45,924 nt of DNA from Methylobacter luteus IMV-B-3098 (GTDB lineage Bacteria > Pseudomonadota > Gammaproteobacteria > Methylococcales > Methylomonadaceae), in NCBI RefSeq assembly GCF_000427625.1, contig NZ_KE386569.1, positions 3,810,389 to 3,856,312 of the forward strand. Direction: 5' to 3'. The position numbers were made by a program, and so were the translations under genes. Position 1 is the stretch's first letter. Each line of letters opens with the position of its first letter. The notes beneath the pieces were generated by a model. It was not told the DNA's origin. It made no database searches and saw nothing but the letters and a program-made list of their open reading frames with translations. Positions 15,051 to 21,893 of this stretch are shown here, in pieces.

Positions 15051-15083
15051 CGTACTATTTTTTCCGAATTCTGCGGCTGCCCC
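15046..15083 (-). repeat. Tn3-family right inverted repeat (IRR)
   Basis: 38 bp, inverted copy of 2824-2861 with one mismatch. The tnpA stop codon (15048-15050) lies within it, as is normal for Tn3-family elements. Confidence 0.93.
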
Positions 15084-15088
15084 ATAAA
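15084..15088. repeat. Target-site duplication ATAAA, right copy
   Basis: Second copy of the 5-bp ATAAA seen at 2819-2823. Confidence 0.9.
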
Positions 15089-15316
15089 GCGGGAGACAGG
15101 GTATTTTGCCGGGTGTGCGGCAATGGCTATACCCTGGAAAAACAACAGGGCAAACTGGCCCTGAAACCCATCGGGAAACGAGGCACGGCGCAGGATTTGC
15201 AAGCCCTGATCGATCATGATTTGCTGGCCCGCTTGCTGGAAGAATCGCTGCCGTATCTGCCGGTCGGCGAAGGTAGCGGCAAGAGCTGGCTGCAGCGTTT
15301 AAGAGACTGGCTCTGA
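15089..15316 (+). pseudogene. HD-GYP protein, 3' fragment with second half of a zinc ribbon
   Basis: Joined to codon 227 of the 5' fragment, the frame continues AGDRVFCRVCGNGYTLEK... for 75 residues to a TGA at 15314-15316. That gives an original protein of about 302 aa. CRVC here and CPIC at 213-216 of the 5' part form a four-Cys zinc ribbon that the transposon split. The tail is helical (DLQALIDHDLLARLLEESLPYL) and ends SWLQRLRDWL. An in-frame GTG at 15113 could start a 67-aa fragment but lacks a good ribosome site. Confidence 0.88.
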
Positions 15317-15329
15317 ATCGGGTACGGCA

Positions 15330-15554
15330 TTATTTGCAGCAGCCGTCCTGTCCGTCACTCAGTTGAACCGGCGGACAGGCAACGCTGCCATAGGAGCAGA
15401 ATACGCAGCAATCGCCTGGCTTCGGTTTCAGCAAGGCATGGCAGCCCTGGCATTCATAAAACCACTGGCAGGCATCGCGGGGCATCGTCTCGGTTTTGCG
15501 ATAACCGCATACCGGACAGGTTAGCGTGGACTGCCATATGATCTGCTTTGTCAT
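15330..15554 (-). CDS. GDCCVxC-motif small Cys-rich protein
   Basis: A 74-aa protein with 12 Cys: CPVCGYRKTE, CQWFYECQGCHALLKPKPGDCCVFCSYGS, CPP and a CC near the end. It belongs to the conserved GDCCVxC family (some homologues are selenoproteins), whose function is unknown; the Cys pattern suggests metal binding. I start at ATG 15554 because it overlaps the stop of the anti-sigma gene (ATGA). The upstream extension is out of keeping with the family. It is the third gene of the ECF operon and converges on the HD-GYP 3' end. Confidence 0.82.
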   Translation of the reverse strand: MTKQIIWQSTLTCPVCGYRKTETMPRDACQWFYECQGCHALLKPKPGDCCVFCSYGSVACPPVQLSDGQDGCCK

Positions 15555-15760
15555 TTGCTTAAAGGTTTTTTGCCCGAGCGGCTTTGCAAGTGTTCGGGAT
15601 AGCGCCGGGCGACCTTGCGGATCAACTGGGTTTGACTCTGGAAGTTTCGGCAGGGTGAACACATCATGATGTGCAAAGTGATCGCTAGGCGCTCCTCTAA
15701 GCTGAGTTTTCTGTCCAAGCCCTGAGACATCAGAGCAGTAATTTCGCGGCAACTACGCAT
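15551..15760 (-). CDS. Zinc-finger (zf-HC2) anti-sigma factor
   Basis: A 69-aa cytosolic anti-sigma domain protein. MRSCREITALMSQGLDRKLS is followed by LAITLHIMMCSPCRNF, the C...H-x3-C-x2-C zinc-binding pattern of ZAS/zf-HC2 anti-sigma factors. No membrane segment is present. It overlaps the sigma gene 3' end by 8 nt and the GDCCVxC gene by 4 nt. It probably holds the ECF sigma factor until metal or redox stress alters the zinc site; that trigger is inferred. Confidence 0.82.
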   Translation of the reverse strand: MRSCREITALMSQGLDRKLSLEERLAITLHIMMCSPCRNFQSQTQLIRKVARRYPEHLQSRSGKKPLSK

Positions 15761-16376
15761 GACGCTTCTCCTTCTTTCGTTTCGATTGATTGAACCAGCG
15801 GATTTCCAGACATTCGCGCAGCCGCAGCCGGGCGCGATGCATGATGACCCAGTAATTGGCCTCGCTGAGGCCGGTTTCGCGGCAGACCTCGTCGGCTTCC
15901 AGGCCGACCAGTTCCCGCAGCATGAAGACTTGGGCCATTTTCGGCGGCAGGTTGTTCTGACACGTTTCGTAGATGCGCCAGAATTCCTGTTGCTTGAGGG
16001 CCGCTTCCGGATCATTCCAGGCACTCGAGCCGCCGTTCCATTGGCCGTCGCTCATGAAAAAATCGGCTTCGTCAGTATCGCTCTCGTCGGCATCGCTAAA
16101 GCCGATGTCCGAGACGACTATTTCCCGGCCGCTACGCCGCCAGTGATCAGCGATCTTGTGTTTCAGGATGCCGATCAGCCAGGTCCGTAAGCCGGCTTTG
16201 CCCTCAAATGCCGAGGCTGATTGCCAGGCGGCCAATAAGGCTTCTTGCACGGCATCGTCGGCCAGTTCGTCATCGCGCAGTTGCAGCAAGGCATAGCGGA
16301 ACAGCACCGGCCGATGCTCGGCCAACAGGGCTTCGGTCAACTGCCTGGTGGCTTTAGTCCCGGCTTTCAACAACAT
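15753..16376 (-). CDS. ECF-type RNA polymerase sigma factor
   Basis: A 207-aa sigma-70 family factor with only regions 2 and 4. Region 2 reads LLQLRDDELADDAVQEALLAAWQSASAFEGKAGLRTWLIGILKHKIADHWRR in pieces from about 30 to 80. An acidic linker follows, then region 4 with LPPKMAQVFMLRELVGLEADEVCRETGLSEANYWVIMHRAR from about 142. Its own ATG lacks a clear ribosome site and lies inside the end of a small upstream ORF (16367-16513), which suggests translational coupling. The motif upstream of the operon also precedes bufA and the HD-GYP gene, so these are its likely targets along with itself. Confidence 0.88.
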   Translation of the reverse strand: MLLKAGTKATRQLTEALLAEHRPVLFRYALLQLRDDELADDAVQEALLAAWQSASAFEGKAGLRTWLIGILKHKIADHWRRSGREIVVSDIGFSDADESDTDEADFFMSDGQWNGGSSAWNDPEAALKQQEFWRIYETCQNNLPPKMAQVFMLRELVGLEADEVCRETGLSEANYWVIMHRARLRLRECLEIRWFNQSKRKKEKRHA

Positions 16377-16513
16377 GAGCCGGCCGCCCTGGCAGTACTG
16401 GCATGGAGTCCTGATATGCCATCGAACAAACTCGTGGAACCTGTGCCATTAGCGCTGGCGCAGCCTGCATAAGCCAGAGCGTAAACGCGGGTGAATAAGA
16501 AGCTTGTGCACAT
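16367..16513 (-). CDS. Small ORF (48 aa) leading the ECF sigma operon
   Basis: ATG at 16513 is preceded by AAGGAGAG with a 5-nt spacer, the best ribosome site in the operon, about 35 nt after the ECF-type -10 box. It encodes a 48-aa peptide beginning MCTSFLFTRVYALAYAGC and ending in two Cys (four Cys total). Its stop overlaps the sigma start by 10 nt. It may be a true Cys-containing peptide or a coupling leader. No family recognised. Confidence 0.5.
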   Translation of the reverse strand: MCTSFLFTRVYALAYAGCASANGTGSTSLFDGISGLHASTARAAGSCC

Positions 16514-16547
16514 GGGATCTCTCCTTGAGTCATACGACGATATACCT

Positions 16548-16577
16548 TCAGTCGCAGGACAATCACGAAACCTTACA
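16548..16577 (-). promoter_or_regulatory. ECF-type promoter of the sigma operon (autoregulation)
   Basis: On the minus strand TGTAAGG (16577-16571), 16-nt spacer, CGACTGA (16554-16548). Both boxes and the spacing are identical to those upstream of bufA (1969-1998). The spacer sequences are unrelated. Confidence 0.7.
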
Positions 16578-16626
16578 AAAATAACTTGGGTTAGCTGCTA
16601 CGCGGACCATTTTCAACCGCGAGCGG

Positions 16627-17526
16627 CTACACCTGAGGGTTTGTGTCCTGCCGTCCATGCCGGTATACGCCAGGGGATACGCCGAAAGACCGCTTGAAGG
16701 CCTTGCTGAACGCTGGCACTGAATCATAACCGCAGCGCTCCGCGACCCGCTCTATAGTCATGCCAGGCTCTTTCAACCAGCGCGCAGCGATCTGCATGCG
16801 CCATGAAATCAGGTATTCGATAGGCGAAGCCCCAACCAGCTCGGCGAATTTTTCAGAAAGTACCGTTTTGGAGATGCCTGCCCGCGAGCAGAGTTCAGCC
16901 AGCGTCCAGGGTTGCCAGGGTTCCTGATGCATCAGCCTGAGCACGGTTTCCAGCCGGCTGTCCTGCATGGCCGCAAACACACCCTGATGTACCAGGCCTT
17001 CTTCCAGGCAATGGCGCACGACCAAGACAAAAAGGCTGTCGCAGAGGCGCTCAACAACGGAACCGCTGCCAAAGCGGTTGCCGGCGGATTCACTGACAAT
17101 CAGCTCGATCAACTTCCCCAGTATCTCGCCGGCCTGAGCTTTTCTGATGACAATTTCAGCGGGCAACGCTTGCCATAACACCGATTTCGGCATGCCCAGC
17201 TCAATTTCCCCGCAGACAAACCCGGTGTCTCCCGCCTCCCAGGTGGTGGCTAGGGTGTCTGACGAGTCAGCCGGCAGATGATCACTGCTATAGGAAAGAT
17301 AATGCTTGGCCGCATGGGGCAGGAACAAGGCTAAATCGCCGTCTTCCAGCGCAAGCGGGGCTTGCCAACTGAGCGAATGCACCCAGCTCTTACCCTTGCT
17401 GACCAGATGAAACCAGATCGAGTGCTCAGAGTTGTGATCGATCAGCCAACGGCCACAAAAACCGCCTGAATAAGCGAGCTTGGCTCGCAAATTCAAGCCA
17501 TCGATCAGTAAAGTCAACGCATCCAA
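16627..17526 (-). CDS. AraC-family regulator with cupin-like sensor domain
   Basis: A 299-aa activator-type protein. The N-terminal 170 residues resemble the cupin_6/AraC-binding sensor (FCGRWLIDH, SIWFHLVSKG, LEDGDLALFLPHAAKHYLS). The C-terminal 100 residues carry two HTHs: WTLAELCSRAGISKTVLSEKFAELVGASPIEYLISWRM and MTIERVAERCGYDSVPAFSKAFKRSFGVSPGVYR. A GAGAAGG ribosome site lies 5 nt before the ATG. It is divergent from the SRPBCC/AhpD-like/HAD operon (gap 205 nt) and is the likely regulator of it. Confidence 0.88.
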   Translation of the reverse strand: MDALTLLIDGLNLRAKLAYSGGFCGRWLIDHNSEHSIWFHLVSKGKSWVHSLSWQAPLALEDGDLALFLPHAAKHYLSYSSDHLPADSSDTLATTWEAGDTGFVCGEIELGMPKSVLWQALPAEIVIRKAQAGEILGKLIELIVSESAGNRFGSGSVVERLCDSLFVLVVRHCLEEGLVHQGVFAAMQDSRLETVLRLMHQEPWQPWTLAELCSRAGISKTVLSEKFAELVGASPIEYLISWRMQIAARWLKEPGMTIERVAERCGYDSVPAFSKAFKRSFGVSPGVYRHGRQDTNPQV

Positions 17527-17731
17527 ATCCTTCTCCCGTACGAACGCACATCAATTCCGGAATCCTGGGCATGGGCCAATGGTCCGGAATTCATTAATCT
17601 TAAACCATCAACCGCTCACTATAGCGCAATCCAACGTTGGCGAGCCGAATTGCTCAGAAAAATTCCCGGCAATAGGACTTTCCAGCGTAGTAAATCCAGG
17701 CACGTTCTAAATTCAGATAAGGAGAAAAATC

Positions 17732-18211
17732 ATGGGACAGATTCATCTTAAGCGAACTTTCAACCACCCTGCGGACCAGGTATGGAAGTGGCTCAAGGAT
17801 TACGGCAACATCCACCGCATCCATCCGATGATCGGTCACTCTTATATTGAGGGCGAACAGAGCTGCGGCGTTGGGGCGATACGCGTCTGCGAAATGAACA
17901 TGGGCGGTTTTCAGCTCAAAGAGCGGGTGCTGGACTGGCAGGAAAATCAATTCTATACCGTGGACATCTATGAAACGACCATGCCGATGATGCAGCGTTC
18001 ATTAGCAACCTTTGGGGTGCGCGCTATCGGGGCGGAAACGTCGGAAGTCTATATCGATATCGAATACACGACCACATGGGGGCTCTTCGGGAAGATCATG
18101 GACGCGCTGTTCATGAATCCCATGATGACCATGATGATGAAACGGATGTTCAGAAAGCTGGATGAATATCTGAGCAGTTCGCAACAAGAATCTCTTGGCG
18201 TCCACGGATGA
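17732..18211 (+). CDS. SRPBCC-fold (polyketide cyclase/START-like) protein
   Basis: A 159-aa protein starting MGQIHLKRTFNHPADQVWKWLKDYGNIHRIHP, the usual opening of SRPBCC ligand-binding proteins. It continues CEMNMGGFQLKERVLDW and ends with a Met-rich amphipathic helix (FMNPMMTMMMKRMFRKLDEYL). It probably binds a hydrophobic ligand; the substrate is unknown. AAGGAG is 8 nt before the ATG. It heads an operon with an AhpD-like protein and a HAD protein, divergent from the AraC regulator. Confidence 0.82.
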   Translation: MGQIHLKRTFNHPADQVWKWLKDYGNIHRIHPMIGHSYIEGEQSCGVGAIRVCEMNMGGFQLKERVLDWQENQFYTVDIYETTMPMMQRSLATFGVRAIGAETSEVYIDIEYTTTWGLFGKIMDALFMNPMMTMMMKRMFRKLDEYLSSSQQESLGVHG

Positions 18212-18275
18212 CGCTCCTTCCTTCTTACAGTGGAAGAACAAGAGAATTTTATTAAAGCACATTGTGGAGAAAATC

Positions 18276-18881
18276 ATGCCGGCAGACTATCAATTGAAGT
18301 TGACCGCAAAAACGATTGAAGACGCAGCGCCGAAAGCCAAGGCAGGGCTTCAGCAGGCGCAGGAGAAATTAGGCTTCATCCCGAACATGTATTTAAGGAT
18401 GGCCAACTCACCAGGGCTGTTTGAGGCTTACCAGCAAGGCTACGCAGCCTTCCGGGCGGAGTCCGGCTTTACGCCGGCCGAACAGGAGGTCGTATTCCTG
18501 ACGATCAGTCGGCTGAACGGCTGCGAATATTGCATGGCTGCACACAGTTTCGTTGCCGACACGCTGTCGAATGTACCGGGGGTGGTGACTGACGCCATCC
18601 GCAACGATACAGAAATTCCTGATGAGAAACTGGCTGCCTTGGCCAAGTTTACCCGGGTGATGGTCGAGCAGCGCGGTTTACCGAAAACCCGTGATGTCGG
18701 AGCCTTTCTTGCCGTGGGGTATACTGAACGGCAGATTCTGGAGATCATCCTGGCCATTGCCGTCAAAACCTTGAGCAATTATACCAACCACCTATTCCAT
18801 ACGCCGGTAGATGCAGCATTTGCTGCGCGGACCTGGAAGGGCCCTCGCGGTACGGCTTGTCAAAACGGGATAGTGAAATGA
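18276..18881 (+). CDS. AhpD/carboxymuconolactone decarboxylase-like peroxidase-related protein
   Basis: A 201-aa protein of the CMD/AhpD fold. The conserved CEYCMAAH segment near residue 90 supplies the redox CxxC and following His. The surrounding FRAESGFTPAEQEVVFLTISRLNG and later YTERQILEIILAIAVKTLSNYTNHL are typical. The ATG at 18276 is preceded by GGAG with 6-7 nt spacing; an upstream TTG at 18195 overlaps the previous gene and is unlikely. It may reduce peroxides with a thiol partner. Its stop overlaps the HAD start (ATGA). Confidence 0.85.
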   Translation: MPADYQLKLTAKTIEDAAPKAKAGLQQAQEKLGFIPNMYLRMANSPGLFEAYQQGYAAFRAESGFTPAEQEVVFLTISRLNGCEYCMAAHSFVADTLSNVPGVVTDAIRNDTEIPDEKLAALAKFTRVMVEQRGLPKTRDVGAFLAVGYTERQILEIILAIAVKTLSNYTNHLFHTPVDAAFAARTWKGPRGTACQNGIVK

Positions 18882-19588
18882 AGTGGTCCTTTACCAGGAG
18901 GAAGTTCATACTGGCGGTGTCATCGCTTGGATCGCTCATGATGGCTAACCCGCTGAATGTATTCGCCCAGGCAGGTGGCGAAGGCTCAGCAGTCCTGCGT
19001 CCGCAGGACAAGCCAGTGCAAGAGCCATTGGGCGAAGCGTTGAAGCCTCGCATCCTGGTCTTCGACGTTAATGAGACCATGCTGGATCTGAATGCGCTTA
19101 GGCCGCAATTCGAGCGGCTGTTCGGCAGCGGCGCCGCACTGGATGAGTGGTTTTCGCTGCTTTTGCAATACGCCATGGTGGTGACCCTGACCGATGCGTA
19201 CTCCGACTTTGGCACCATCGGCAGAGCGACTCTGGAAATGCTGGCCGACAGCAAGGGCATTCGGCTCTCTGACGAGGACAAGAACCGGATTCTGCAAGGC
19301 ATACTCTCCCTGCCACCCCATCCGGACATGCTGGAAAGCCTGAAGCGCTTGCGCACTGCAGGCTTCCGGATGGTTACGCTGACCAATTCGAGTCCAATGG
19401 CTGTCAAAGCACAGCTGCAGAACGCCGGCCTCGCCGACTATTTCGAGGAATCTATCTCTGTAGATTCCGTACGCCGTTACAAGCCTGATTTACAGGTCTA
19501 CCGGATCGCCGCCGCACACCTTGGCGCCAAGCCGAGCGAACTGCTGCCTTTGGCGCCGGATTTCATTGAAGCGCTAAAGCAGAAATAG
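18878..19588 (+). CDS. Tat-exported type II haloacid dehalogenase-like protein with missing motif IV
   Basis: A 236-aa HAD protein. A twin-arginine signal (FTRRKFILAVSS...VFAQA) directs it to the periplasm. Motif I LVFDVNETMLDL (Asp nucleophile), motif II MVTLTNSSP and motif III RRYKPDLQVY are present. The strand that should follow GAKPSELL, with the acidic motif IV (usually AHDWD-like), is absent: the sequence jumps to PLAPDFIEALKQK and stops. An in-frame deletion of about 30 codons fits this. Without motif IV, Mg binding and dehalogenase/phosphatase activity are doubtful. I start at ATG 18878, which overlaps the previous stop and begins the signal peptide. Confidence 0.8.
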   Translation: MKWSFTRRKFILAVSSLGSLMMANPLNVFAQAGGEGSAVLRPQDKPVQEPLGEALKPRILVFDVNETMLDLNALRPQFERLFGSGAALDEWFSLLLQYAMVVTLTDAYSDFGTIGRATLEMLADSKGIRLSDEDKNRILQGILSLPPHPDMLESLKRLRTAGFRMVTLTNSSPMAVKAQLQNAGLADYFEESISVDSVRRYKPDLQVYRIAAAHLGAKPSELLPLAPDFIEALKQK

Positions 19589-19831
19589 CGCTAGATGAGG
19601 ACTGGACGCATACGTCCCATTCTTTGCACGCAGGCTTCCTCCAGACAACACCCCACGATATTGCCCTTGCCTTCGGCTAGTCGTTATAATCGTCAACATA
19701 GGTTAAATGTTAATCAATATCGGTTCTCCGACAGGAGACTTTCACCCCATAAGTTCACGCCCATGCCGGGCGTATACATGTCACTCAAGGCGACGCTCCG
19801 CTGAGCGCCCCTTAACACGGAGTTATGCATC

Positions 19832-20530
19832 ATGAGAGCAGAATCAGAACCAGTAATTGTGGATTTCCCACTGCGCGGGGAATGGGTAGCTGCGTATACC
19901 CCGGCAGAGCAGATACCGAGCCATGGTAGCGATAAGCTCGGCCAACGATTTGCATATGACTTTGTGCGAATCCAAAGAGAGGAGGAGGGCTGGAAGTTCT
20001 TCCGTCCCCCAGTCATCGCCTATGCCCTGTTCGGCGTCAGGCTTAAGGATTGTTATGGTTGGGGCGAACCGATCTATGCACCTTTCGATGGTTTGGTCAT
20101 CTCCGCCAACGACGGATGGCCCGAAAGGAAACGATTGCATTTTCTGCGGGACATGGCCATGGTCCTCAAGAATGCACTGTTCTTCAACCCAGAAAAGATT
20201 GGTGATCTCAGGTCGATTCTTGGCAACCACGTAACTCTCAAAATGAAGGACAGAGAGGTTTACGCTTTCTTCGCCCATGCGCGGCTCGATTCTGTGCGGG
20301 TTCATGAAGGCGATCACGTGAGGTGCGGTCACTATCTCGCGGATGTTGGTCATTCAGGCAACTCCACAGCACCGCATCTTCACTTCCAGCTCATGGACAG
20401 GGCCAACATCCTCGAAGCACAAGGTGTGCCGTGTGGATTCCGAGAATACCAGGCATTGACCGATGGCGTGTGGAGGGAGGTTAAAGAGGGGATTCCGGGC
20501 AAGAGGGAATTCATCAGATATGGCGTATAA
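19832..20530 (+). CDS. M23 (LytM-like) peptidase, possible gene cassette
   Basis: A 232-aa protein with the M23 metallopeptidase core: HGSDKLGQRFAYDF near 30, then GNHVTLKM, YAFFAHARLDSVRVHEGDHVRCGHYLADVGHSGNSTAPHLHFQL near 150-190. The HxH of PHLHFQ and the first His/Asp pair are the zinc ligands. There is no signal peptide, unusual for a cell-wall hydrolase. The ATG lies 10 nt after GTTATGC and the gene is followed by an attC-like palindrome, a layout typical of integron cassettes. Function is uncertain; phage or toxin-like lysis is possible. Confidence 0.8.
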   Translation: MRAESEPVIVDFPLRGEWVAAYTPAEQIPSHGSDKLGQRFAYDFVRIQREEEGWKFFRPPVIAYALFGVRLKDCYGWGEPIYAPFDGLVISANDGWPERKRLHFLRDMAMVLKNALFFNPEKIGDLRSILGNHVTLKMKDREVYAFFAHARLDSVRVHEGDHVRCGHYLADVGHSGNSTAPHLHFQLMDRANILEAQGVPCGFREYQALTDGVWREVKEGIPGKREFIRYGV

Positions 20531-20590
20531 CACATCGGTGAACCGGACGCTCCGCCGCGACGCGGCTCCGCGCCGATTACCTCTGTGTTG
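20522..20590. repeat. attC-like imperfect palindrome
   Basis: From GTATAAC near the M23 stop to GTTGAGC. Outer arms AACACA / TGTGTT, inner arms TCGG / CCGA and GCCGCG / CGCGGC pair around a short centre. The 7-nt ends resemble the RYYYAAC and GTTRRRY core boxes of integron attC sites, the first with one mismatch. A GC-rich related stretch precedes the gene at about 19770-19822. No integrase is in the window. Confidence 0.4.
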
Positions 20591-20947
20591 AGCGAATAAT
20601 TTGCGACCAATAGCAGCCGTCCGAAAATACACAACGACCGATAGAAATTGGCCGGATTTCGCCAGTCAGTCCACAGGCTAAAATCGACCTCAAACAGTCA
20701 ATCAGATTTGTTTTTAAAAAGATAAACAGATTGCCAATCCAAATATTGGACAAACGATATCGAAATATCTAAACAGAGTTAAATTAAAGGGACGCTCAGT
20801 AATAAATTCACTGTAGCCGAACGAAATCCCGCAGATGAGTTCCAAAACCAACTTTGAAAAGGCCAACCCAATTTCGGGGCAGACACGAGTGTTGCACAGC
20901 GCGGATTGGATGGTTTGTGAGAAATTTCCTTAAGGAAATCAATCCGT
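20591..20947. other. Non-coding stretch with a 16-bp palindrome
   Basis: No credible gene is seen on either strand. The only clear structure is ATTTCCTTAAGGAAAT (20924-20939), a perfect palindrome just past the end of the DUF6794-like gene. Confidence 0.5.
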
Positions 20948-21190
20948 CTAGTCCGGGTGTTCAACGCCACATGACGCCAACAATTTACTGTCAGGCTCAT
21001 GCAGCCCGAAAGCATTGCGAATCGCCGAGCCAAGGCCGAAGTGCAAACCGATCAGGTCATCTTCCTGCATGCTTGCAATGGCGGTTTTGTGGTCGTCCTC
21101 CAGGACAACCATTAGCCGAGCGATAGCTTCGTCAACGGTTTCCGGAGGCTGGATATTTTGCTGAATGAGGTCTGGCCAGTTTTTAGTCAA
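20948..21190 (-). CDS. DUF6794-like small protein
   Basis: An 80-aa protein with PETVDEAIARLMVVLEDDHKTAI, then DLIGLHFGLGSAIRNAFGLHEPDSKLL. This is the pattern of small conserved proteins grouped as DUF6794, often found in accessory regions and of unknown function. The assigned start is TTG at 21190; a normal ribosome site is not obvious, so the start is uncertain. It lies in the decayed mobile stretch and may be another cassette. Confidence 0.55.
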   Translation of the reverse strand: MTKNWPDLIQQNIQPPETVDEAIARLMVVLEDDHKTAIASMQEDDLIGLHFGLGSAIRNAFGLHEPDSKLLASCGVEHPD

Positions 21191-21247
21191 TTTAACTCAA
21201 CCCCATAATTTACAAAAAGTTAGCGCACAATGTGACGAATTGATGAC

Positions 21248-21278
21248 AAGGTTATCCACAATTTCTGTGGATAACCTT
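21248..21278. repeat. 13-bp inverted repeat containing two DnaA-box sequences
   Basis: AAGGTTATCCACA, 5-nt centre, TGTGGATAACCTT. Each arm holds a perfect consensus DnaA box, TTATCCACA, head to head. It lies between the DUF6794-like gene and the recombinase remnant. It could also be a plain hairpin at the 3' end of the recombinase gene. Confidence 0.6.
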
Positions 21279-21302
21279 CACAAAAAGGATTTTCCATTAT
21301 CT

Positions 21303-21858
21303 TTAGATCTTTTTATCGGCTGCCAGGATTAGGTAGACGCTGGCCTCTCCGATGTTAAGCTGGCGGGCAATCTGAGCTTTTGCTACGCCATTGGACGCGA
21401 GGGCAACGACTTCCTGGCGCAGTTCAGTGGCCAAGAGTTTTCGGCCTTTATACTTGCCCGCGGCTTTCGCCTTGGCAACCTCTTCCCGCTGCCGCTCCAA
21501 CATGATTTCCCGTTCGAATTGAGCGACACCACCCAGGGCGGTGAGCATCAGCTTGCCGGTGGACGTCTGCGTATCCATGCCCAGGTTAAGAATGCGCAAG
21601 CCTACCTGCTTTTTTCCAGCGTCTGAATAAGGGTCATGAGGTCCGCCACGGACCGGGCTAACCGATCCAGCTTAGTCGCTACCAGGACATCGCCTTCTCG
21701 GGTAAATCCAAGGCAGCTTCCAGCTGAGCCCGAACAGCGACCGAGGAGACCTGCTCCAGAAAGATTTTTTGACACTGAGTCGCTTCGAGCTCTCTCAGCT
21801 GTGCTTCAAGCTCTGCAATTTGTTCAGTAGTCGAGGTTCTGGCATAACCGATAATCAT
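21303..21858 (-). pseudogene. Serine recombinase/invertase, broken by two frameshifts
   Basis: Reading from ATG 21858, frame one gives MIIGYARTSTTEQIAELEAQ...AALD. Frame two gives FTREGDVLVATKLDRLARSVADLMTLIQTLEK. Frame three gives GLRILNLGMDTQTSTGKLMLTALGGVAQFEREIMLERQRE and an HTH tail ending at 21303. Together they form one normal resolvase of about 185 aa. Each break is a one-base loss, at a T run (near 21705) and an A run (near 21614). Either it is a pseudogene or the assembly has homopolymer errors. Confidence 0.8.
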
Positions 21859-21893
21859 GGCGCCCGGTAACGAGTGTCCCTACCGCGACCGGT

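Larger units (their letters stand above)
2824..15083 (+). mobile_element. Tn3-family transposon, 12,260 bp, with exporter genes and a nested Tn402/Tn5053-like element
   Basis: The element is bounded by 38-bp inverted repeats (2824-2861 and 15046-15083; 37 of 38 identical) that begin GGGG and end TAAG like Tn3-family ends. A 5-bp ATAAA duplication flanks it. It holds a tetR-type gene, hlyD-like, ftsX-like, ABC ATPase, cytochrome c and outer-membrane-factor genes, then the nested element at 8742-14065, then a remnant of the Tn3 transposase ending inside the right repeat. No Tn3-type tnpR is visible. Deleting the element plus one ATAAA restores the HD-GYP frame exactly. Confidence 0.92.

Noticed and set aside
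16354-16566. 70-codon frame upstream of the sigma gene
   Set aside because: It spans the ECF-type promoter -10 box, and its start has no ribosome site; the 48-aa ORF in another frame has a strong one.
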